This document shows, piece by piece, positions 59,386-64,000 of a stretch of DNA of 64,000 nucleotides. Origin of the DNA: an uncultured Oscillibacter sp. (lineage in GTDB: Bacteria > Bacillota > Clostridia > Oscillospirales > Oscillospiraceae); NCBI GenBank assembly GCA_910587705.1, contig CAJUMX010000007.1:1-64000 (forward strand). The letters run 5' to 3'. How positions within the stretch are numbered: position 1 is the stretch's first letter; every line of letters starts with the position of its first letter. Under the pieces are notes generated by a model. The model was given only the letters and a program-made list of their open reading frames with translations. It searched no databases and was not told where the DNA came from. Made by a program: the position numbers and the translations under genes.

Positions 59386-59421
59386 GGCGGTGCGTGTTTC
59401 AAAAATAAAACACGCGCCGCC
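59386..59421 (-). terminator. Terminator of the sigma-54 activator gene
   Basis: GGCGGTGCGTGTTT and AAACACGCGCCGCC (59386-59399 with 59408-59421) form a 14-bp stem with one G:T. On the minus strand the stem is followed by TTACTTGTTTT. Part of it (59395-59412) also resembles the activator-site consensus. Confidence 0.65.
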
Positions 59422-59438
59422 GGTGTGTATGGAACTCT

Positions 59439-60908
59439 TTAATTTGATCTCGAATGTTCTTCGGCTTTCTCAATATATATAGACCGCTTTCTGACAAAAG
59501 TCGCCGGACTCATGTTCAGCAGCTTTGCGGCTTTCCGGACATTCCCCGCCGTATTGTAGGCATCTTGTATTAACCTGTACTCAATGCGTGAAAGAAAGTC
59601 CGCCAAGGTCTCGCCTGGCCCTTTTTGAAAGCTCGGTCCTGTGTCGCAGGCGATATTAGAGTCTGAAAAATGAAAGTCTTCTATGCCAATGATGTTGCTT
59701 TCCGCATTTATAAATGCCTGCTCAATTGAGTTTTTAAGCTCCCTGACATTTCCCGGCCATTCATATCTGCGAAGCAAATTCAATACATCTGGGCGAAACT
59801 CTTTTCGATAATTATAACGTCGATTCAACTGCTTTAAAAATAGATTTGCCAAGGGGGTGATATCTTCAACTCTCTCTCTCAAAGGAGGTACTGTGAGAGG
59901 AAACACATTGATACGATAGTATAGATCTTCCCGGAACAATTTACATTTGACCATCTCCTCCAAATCCCGGTTTGTCGCTATTATAATTCGAATGTCAATT
60001 TTGTGCTGCTGCGTTGATCCAACCGGAATGATTTCCCGCTCTTGCAATACCCTCAAAAGTTTTACCTGCATTAATAGCGGCAGCTCTCCAATTTCATCAA
60101 GAAAAACGGTGCCTTTGTTCGCTACCTCTAAAAGCCCCAGTTTACCGCCGGTATTTGCTCCGGTGAATGCGCCCTTCTCGTAGCCGAACAACTCACTTTC
60201 AATGAGTTCCGGAGAAATAGCTCCACAATTGATCTCAACAAAGGCCTCCTCCGCCCGCGAGCTACTTTTGTGGATCATCTTTGCGATTTCTCCCTTTCCA
60301 ACCCCAGTCTCTCCGAGAATCAGAACTGTAGAGTCCATGTGCGCGACTTTCATAGCCCGGGAAAGCAAGACTTTGCTCCTTGGATCGACTAAAATCAAAT
60401 TAGAATCACCGTGAATATACGCTTTTTTTAAAGTTTCAATTTTCATCTCATATTCTTTGGTAAGCTTATCTGCCTGTTGTAGTTTTTGCTTCAAACTTTC
60501 CAGAGCAGACATGTCACGATCGTTGCATATTCCGACAACGAAATTGCCTTCTTTATCGTAGACAGGGGTAGAGGTCACAATCGCGGAATGTCCTGTTTTT
60601 AAAAACTTTTGTTCAAAAGATACAGGTTGCTTGCGCTCTAAAACTTTATTCGTACTGATGTCCGACACAGCGGTTCCAATCAGCTCTGACGCGTGAATAC
60701 CAATTAATTCCGTCCGGGACATGCCAATCAGCCGTTCATATGCCGAGTTTACACGTATGCAGTGCCCATTCTGATCGAAAAGCCAAAACGCATCGGCGGA
60801 ATTTTCAATAACCTGATCCAAAATGTTATACATTCGTGACAGTTCTTGAAATCTCACTAGTAATTGCGCATATTTTTCTTCCCATGTTGTGGCCTTATCT
60901 ATATCCAT
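59439..60908 (-). CDS. PAS-domain sigma-54-dependent transcription activator
   Basis: About 489 residues. A PAS sensor at about 30-140 (VIENSADAFWLFDQNGHCIRVNSAYERLIGMS) is followed by a linker coiled coil. The AAA+ domain has Walker A GETGVGKGE, the sigma-54 contact loop GAFTGA intact in YEKGAFTGANTG, Walker B VFLDEIGELPL, and the arginine fingers region YRINVFPLTVPPLRERVEDI. A C-terminal Fis-type HTH (AGNVRKAAKLLNMSPATFVRKRS) ends it. There is no receiver domain, so the signal is probably a ligand at the PAS. The ATG at 60908 has GAGGG; the open frame extends upstream to 60953 with weaker starts. It should drive the adjacent TRAP operon. Confidence 0.9.
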   Translation of the reverse strand: MDIDKATTWEEKYAQLLVRFQELSRMYNILDQVIENSADAFWLFDQNGHCIRVNSAYERLIGMSRTELIGIHASELIGTAVSDISTNKVLERKQPVSFEQKFLKTGHSAIVTSTPVYDKEGNFVVGICNDRDMSALESLKQKLQQADKLTKEYEMKIETLKKAYIHGDSNLILVDPRSKVLLSRAMKVAHMDSTVLILGETGVGKGEIAKMIHKSSSRAEEAFVEINCGAISPELIESELFGYEKGAFTGANTGGKLGLLEVANKGTVFLDEIGELPLLMQVKLLRVLQEREIIPVGSTQQHKIDIRIIIATNRDLEEMVKCKLFREDLYYRINVFPLTVPPLRERVEDITPLANLFLKQLNRRYNYRKEFRPDVLNLLRRYEWPGNVRELKNSIEQAFINAESNIIGIEDFHFSDSNIACDTGPSFQKGPGETLADFLSRIEYRLIQDAYNTAGNVRKAAKLLNMSPATFVRKRSIYIEKAEEHSRSN

Positions 60909-61441
60909 GTTATCCCTCATATCGTGAATTCTTGACGCTAACATATAACGCAATCTATTAAAAGGTCGTACGAATATTATAATACTTTGGGCAGGTGAAG
61001 AAAAAGCGGTAATGGTGTAAGTCGCTTAAAGTTTCAAATTCTCCAATCATCTGCGTTTCACAAAATCCACATATTGAAATCGCTTATATTGCCGCATTCT
61101 AAATGCATGTAATAGTTGACTGTATCACGGCAGTTATTATAACGGTTGCGATTTCTTTTACAACAGCCTTGTATTACGCAAAATGGCACGCTGGCAAGCA
61201 ATCGTTTTCATGCCATATCCGTCAATGTTTACTTTACCATCGCGCAATCAAGTATCAACGTGTTTTCCTCAATAACAAAAAGGGGTTCCTTATCAGTTCC
61301 ATATCACGTTGCATTTTCATTCCCTCTTACAAGAAGTATACAGTATTTTGTCATAAAACACAAGGAGCGAATAATCTGTGAAATTAGTAATCGCGGAATT
61401 ACAAAAAAACCAGCATAGCGCGGGAGAGGAAAACTAAACAG
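60909..61441. other. Gene-free AT-rich stretch
   Basis: No gene is visible in about 500 bases. Short plus-strand frames at 61103-61418 lack ribosome sites and any family resemblance. The promoter of the sigma-54 activator should lie in 60920-61050; I see no strong -35/-10 pair. Confidence 0.35.
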
Positions 61442-61591
61442 ATGCCCAAACTGTACGACCTCACCACCTTACAGCGGGAGGCCAACCGTCTTTTCAACTT
61501 CACGGCGAAACAGACCCTTGACTACGCTCAAGCACTGTATAAAAAGCGCCCGCTGACCTACCTGGACAGCCGCTTCCTCTCTGATGACGTA
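61442..61591 (+). pseudogene. DNA topoisomerase III fragment (element-type TopB)
   Basis: The first 50 residues read PKLYDLTTLQREANRLFNF, then TAKQTLDYAQALYKKRPLTYLDSRFLSDD. This is the conserved core of type IA topoisomerases as found in conjugative elements. The active-site signature should read TYPRTDSR; here it is TYLDSR, so three residues around the catalytic tyrosine are deleted. The frame then runs into unrelated sequence. It is a dead piece of a conjugative element near the right end of the island. Confidence 0.7.
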
Positions 61592-62134
61592 GTAGACGGC
61601 GGCGGACATCGTGGCTGCACCCCCTTGTTCGCGTTTATGATCGGCAAATGGGACCCCTCGCAAGCCCAGCAAAGCGGGTTACATAGGGGCGCGGTGAAAT
61701 GAGGGAGCGTTGCCAAAAGAATCCGGTTCTTTGCTGGCGCTTCGTGCCATCGCATATGCCATCATATCTTATCTACCTACGGGCGTTCGCACAGTGCGGG
61801 GGCAATACCTCCACGAGGCTTGCTCAAATCCGAAAAGTAATTCTTGGCAACGCTATATTCTCCTACAATCATAATATTACTTCTGTACATGCACCTTACC
61901 ATCTTTTTGTCTTACCTTTCCCCCAATATTGCGCCAGGATATCCTATGAAAAAAGTCTAAGGGTATAAATCCCACGTCTTCCTTTTTTCATAGGAGAGGC
62001 CCTGGCTCCAAGGGGGTTTGTAGCTGGGGACCTAGGCTTTTTAGCGGAACGGCCGCCCTGCCGGGGATATGCAGGCACTTTTTTGCCTCCGGTCACATAT
62101 ACTGGCCTTAAAGACCGCAAAGGAGGCATTGAGT
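61592..62134. other. Gene-free stretch at the right end of the island
   Basis: No gene. It holds a perfect 12-bp inverted repeat CCTATGAAAAAA (61943-61954) and TTTTTTCATAGG (61983-61994) around a 28-base centre. GC content rises again after about 61990, marking return to backbone. Confidence 0.4.
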
Positions 62135-62392
62135 ATGGATGAAAAATCGGCCCAGATGGCCGAACAGCTCCGGAAGAATCCGGCGATGCTGAAATCCCTG
62201 ATGCAGTCCCGGGACGGACAGACGCTGATGCGGATGCTGACCCAGGACGACGGAGGCGCGGGGCTGAAAAAGGCGGTTCAGTCCGCCGCCAGAGGCGACG
62301 CCGGGGCCATGACCCAGATGGTAAACCAGATCATGCAGAGTCCCGAGGGAGCGGCGCTGGTGGAGCGGATCAACAAGGCCGTCCAGAAGTAA
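62135..62392 (+). CDS. Small helical protein (85 aa)
   Basis: A helical, Met/Gln-rich protein: MDEKSAQMAEQLRKNPAMLKSLMQS, then DGQTLMRMLTQDDGGAGLKKAVQSAARGD. It resembles the short proteins encoded with the next two genes in Oscillospiraceae. There is no signal peptide and no known domain. AAAGGAGGC precedes the ATG. It is the first of a three-gene run (gaps of 27 and 3 bases) and presumably co-transcribed. Confidence 0.55.
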   Translation: MDEKSAQMAEQLRKNPAMLKSLMQSRDGQTLMRMLTQDDGGAGLKKAVQSAARGDAGAMTQMVNQIMQSPEGAALVERINKAVQK

Positions 62393-62419
62393 AGTTTATG
62401 ACAGAGGGGGTTGGCCCGT

Positions 62420-62860
62420 ATGGCGGAATTTGACGACAAGCTGAACAGCATACTGTCCAACCCGGACGCCATGAGCCAGATCATGCAGCTGGCCCAGTCT
62501 CTGGGCGGCGGAGGACAGCCTGCGGCCTCTTCCCCGCCCCAGCCGAATGCACCCGGCCCGCAGCAGACCTCTTCCCGGGGGTCACCGCCTCCGCAGGCTC
62601 CCCCTCCTCCGCCTATGGGGGGCGGGGGCGACCTGCTGTCCTCCCTGCTGGGTGGCGGCGGGCTGGACCCGGGGCTGCTCTCCCGCCTGCTGCCGCTGAT
62701 TCAGGAGCTGGGGGGCCAGCGGGAGTCCAACGCCCGGAACCTGCTCTACGCCCTGCGGCCCTATCTGCGGAGCGACCGACAGGAGAAGGTGGAGCGGGCG
62801 CTCCAGCTGGCGCGGCTGTTTCACCTGGGGAAGAAATTCCTCTCGGAATGGGGGGGCTGA
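62420..62860 (+). CDS. Hypothetical protein with proline-rich linker (146 aa)
   Basis: The N-terminus (MAEFDDKLNSILSNPDAMSQIMQLAQSLGGGG) repeats the helical theme of the upstream protein. Residues 35-75 are Pro/Ser/Gly-rich with PPPQAPPPPPMGGGG. The C-terminus is helical (LLSRLLPLIQELGGQRESNARNLLYALRPYLRSDRQEKVERALQLARLFHLG). The start at 62420 has GAGGGGG upstream. I recall similar proteins in gut Clostridia but know of no function. Confidence 0.5.
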   Translation: MAEFDDKLNSILSNPDAMSQIMQLAQSLGGGGQPAASSPPQPNAPGPQQTSSRGSPPPQAPPPPPMGGGGDLLSSLLGGGGLDPGLLSRLLPLIQELGGQRESNARNLLYALRPYLRSDRQEKVERALQLARLFHLGKKFLSEWGG

Positions 62861-62863
62861 GGC

Positions 62864-63325
62864 ATGTATAACCGCTATATCCGCAACGACAACGGCTCCT
62901 ATACCCGCATTCCGGAGGAGGGGGGCTCCGGCGGTCCCCCTCTTGGCGGCCCTCCCTCCGGAAGTCCCCCGCCTGGCGGACCGTCCCCCGGTGGTCCGCC
63001 GTCTGGAGGACCATCTCCGGGAAGTCCTCCACCTGGGGGTCACCCCCCTGGCGGCCCTCCGCCTGGGGGACACTCCTCTGGCAGTCCTCCCCCTGGAAAT
63101 CCCCCGCCAAACAACTCGGGGCCTGGGCGGCCTCCCCACGGCCCGCCTCACGGCGGACGGCCTGCGGACGGCCTTACCGGCATTCTCCAGCATCTGCTGG
63201 ACCAGTTTCATCTGGACCATGTGGACACAGGGGACCTGCTGCTTCTGGGGCTGCTGTTCTTCCTCTTCCGGGAAAACGCGGATGAGGAGTTGCTGGTAGC
63301 CCTGGGACTGCTGCTGATTCTATAG
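62864..63325 (+). CDS. Gly/Pro-repeat protein with hydrophobic C-terminus
   Basis: A 153-residue protein of three parts. The N-terminal 20 residues are MYNRYIRNDNGSYTRIPEEG. About 75 residues (21-95) of tandem Gly-Pro-Pro/Ser repeats follow (GGPPSGGPSPGSPPPGGHPPG style). The C-terminal segment, DTGDLLLLGLLFFLFRENADEELLVALGLLLIL, is hydrophobic and fits one or two short membrane helices. It starts 3 bases after the upstream gene. Short proteins with the same N- and C-terminal ends and variable low-complexity middle occur in sporulating Clostridia. A spore or envelope role is a guess. Confidence 0.55.
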   Translation: MYNRYIRNDNGSYTRIPEEGGSGGPPLGGPPSGSPPPGGPSPGGPPSGGPSPGSPPPGGHPPGGPPPGGHSSGSPPPGNPPPNNSGPGRPPHGPPHGGRPADGLTGILQHLLDQFHLDHVDTGDLLLLGLLFFLFRENADEELLVALGLLLIL

Positions 63326-63329
63326 GCAA

Positions 63330-63357
63330 AAAAAGGACGGGAATTCCCGTCCTTTTT
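63330..63357. terminator. Bidirectional terminator (perfect palindrome)
   Basis: AAAAAGGACGGGAA and its exact complement form a 28-base perfect palindrome flanked by A and T runs. It serves both convergent genes. Confidence 0.9.
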
Positions 63358-63363
63358 CGCGTC

Positions 63364-64000
63364 CTAATGCATAGGCTCCATGGTTTCCGCCCCGTCCTCC
63401 TCCAGCAGCACCGTGCCGTCGGGCAAGGTGAATCGGGAGGCGTCGTACTCCGTCTGATCTACATAAAGGGAGGTCATCCGATAAACCGCCGTCTCTCCCA
63501 GCAGACGCTCCGCCTGGACCAGAAGTCCGTTTTCCACGCTGACCCAATACCGGGTAATATAGCCCGCCTCGTCCGCCGCTGTCTCCACATAGATGCAGGT
63601 CAGAGTGTCCAAGGGGCGGTAATCCGCCAGGAGGATGCTCTCCGTCGGGAGGTCCAGAATGTCCTCATAGGTGGGAATGGACTGTTCTACGTCCGCGGAG
63701 AACTCCCCCGCCGGAAGGATCGTGACTGCCGCGTCCTGACCGTAGCCATACCAGATATAGGTGGTCTCTCCGTTGGTGACGCTGATTCGGGTATTTCCGT
63801 CCGGCAGTCCCCGGTCCACCCGGGTCCAGGCCCCCCGGACGATGGTATAGAGCTCCTGGCTCCCGCCGCCGCCGTCCCAGAGGTATTCAATGGTCATGCT
63901 CCGCCCGTAGTTCTCCGGCCTGGAAAGGCTGGCAATGGCGGCCTGGACCGTTTCCGGCGTAATCTCCACCACCGTGACGCCGGTGGAGTCCCCGCTGTCC
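63364..64000 (-). CDS. Exported LolA-like/hypothetical protein (5' end outside window)
   Basis: The frame is open from the window edge to the stop at 63364-63366. It gives about 212 residues, beginning in the visible part DSGDSTGVTVVEITPETVQAAIASLSRPENY. The pattern of beta strands (SMTIEYLWDGGGGSQELYTIVRGAWTRVDR, then RISVTNGETTYIWYGYGQDAAVTI) resembles LolA-like or sporulation-type lipoprotein domains that bind hydrophobic ligands. A weak GTG internal start exists at 63972, but the frame continues upstream with sensible sequence, so the true start is beyond the edge. Confidence 0.55.
   Translation of the reverse strand, partial: DSGDSTGVTVVEITPETVQAAIASLSRPENYGRSMTIEYLWDGGGGSQELYTIVRGAWTRVDRGLPDGNTRISVTNGETTYIWYGYGQDAAVTILPAGEFSADVEQSIPTYEDILDLPTESILLADYRPLDTLTCIYVETAADEAGYITRYWVSVENGLLVQAERLLGETAVYRMTSLYVDQTEYDASRFTLPDGTVLLEEDGAETMEPMH

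Noticed and set aside
59395..59412. Third activator site
   Set aside because: It lies within the terminator stem of the activator gene, and the match to the dyad is the weakest; kept only as a note under the enhancer finding.
62924..63149. Direct repeats resembling a CRISPR array
   Set aside because: They are codon-level Gly/Pro repeats within an open frame, with no unique spacers. No CRISPR array or cas gene was seen in the window.

Overview
The window looks like a piece of a spore-forming, high-GC gut Firmicute of the Oscillospiraceae type (Flavonifractor/Lawsonibacter-like). Pointers are SpoIID and DacF homologues, lipoprotein sugar-binding proteins with Clostridia-style lipoboxes, SLH surface proteins, a MocR-type aminotransferase, ATP-dependent PEP carboxykinase and a glutaminyl-tRNA synthetase. 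Most of the window is GC-rich and strongly biased to G/C-ending codons. Roughly 47.5-62.1 kb is visibly more AT-rich and is edged by broken mobile-element genes.

Layout. (1) 1-6950 is the worn end of an integrative/mobilisable element: a RepA_N protein, a Cys-rich VLP protein, an array of hairpins where an oriT could lie, a sigma-like protein, and a TetR-controlled operon (DUF4177-like protein, ABC exporter, two small membrane proteins, KTR protein). Next to it is a large serine recombinase that has lost its catalytic N-terminus. (2) 7068-7243 holds initiator tRNA-Met and tRNA-Leu(UAA). (3) 7.4-10.4 kb is decayed prophage: HTH protein, small Zn-ribbon protein, an ASCH-like/Cys-rich gene broken by frameshifts, and the start of a probable C5-methyltransferase fused to an IS30 remnant. 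(4) 10.6-47.4 kb is chromosomal backbone: an HPr-like protein; a complete Mgl-type galactose/glucose importer followed by a YesN/YesM two-component system and two further sugar-binding proteins; GalM; DacF; SLH proteins; MerR; a TetR-controlled MFS exporter; pckA; a radical SAM enzyme and an aminotransferase; spoIID; an OmpR-type two-component system with an HtrA protease; an ECF sigma with a membrane partner; glnS; and a 1627-residue secreted M60 metallopeptidase carrying a dockerin, translationally coupled to an SLH-anchored protein. (5) 47.5-62.1 kb is an accessory island with two working modules: a three-gene operon of UvrD-like helicase, DarT-family ADP-ribosyltransferase and ADP-ribosylglycohydrolase; and a catabolic operon (TRAP transporter, CoA-transferase, MaoC-type hydratase) with a sigma-54 promoter, upstream dyad repeats and its own sigma-54 activator. 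IS3-, holin- and topoisomerase III-derived fragments mark the island. (6) 62.1-64.0 kb returns to GC-rich backbone with three small Clostridial proteins, one Gly/Pro-repeat rich, and the 3' part of a gene running off the edge.

The most novel candidate is the helicase-DarT-glycohydrolase operon: a DNA ADP-ribosylating toxin paired with an ARH-fold hydrolase rather than the usual DarG macrodomain, led by a helicase. This would fit an anti-phage or toxin-antitoxin role. Second is the dockerin-bearing M60 peptidase with an overlapping SLH gene whose N-terminal domain resembles cohesin. Third is the sugar-sensing set in which two membrane-associated binding proteins are encoded with the histidine kinase.
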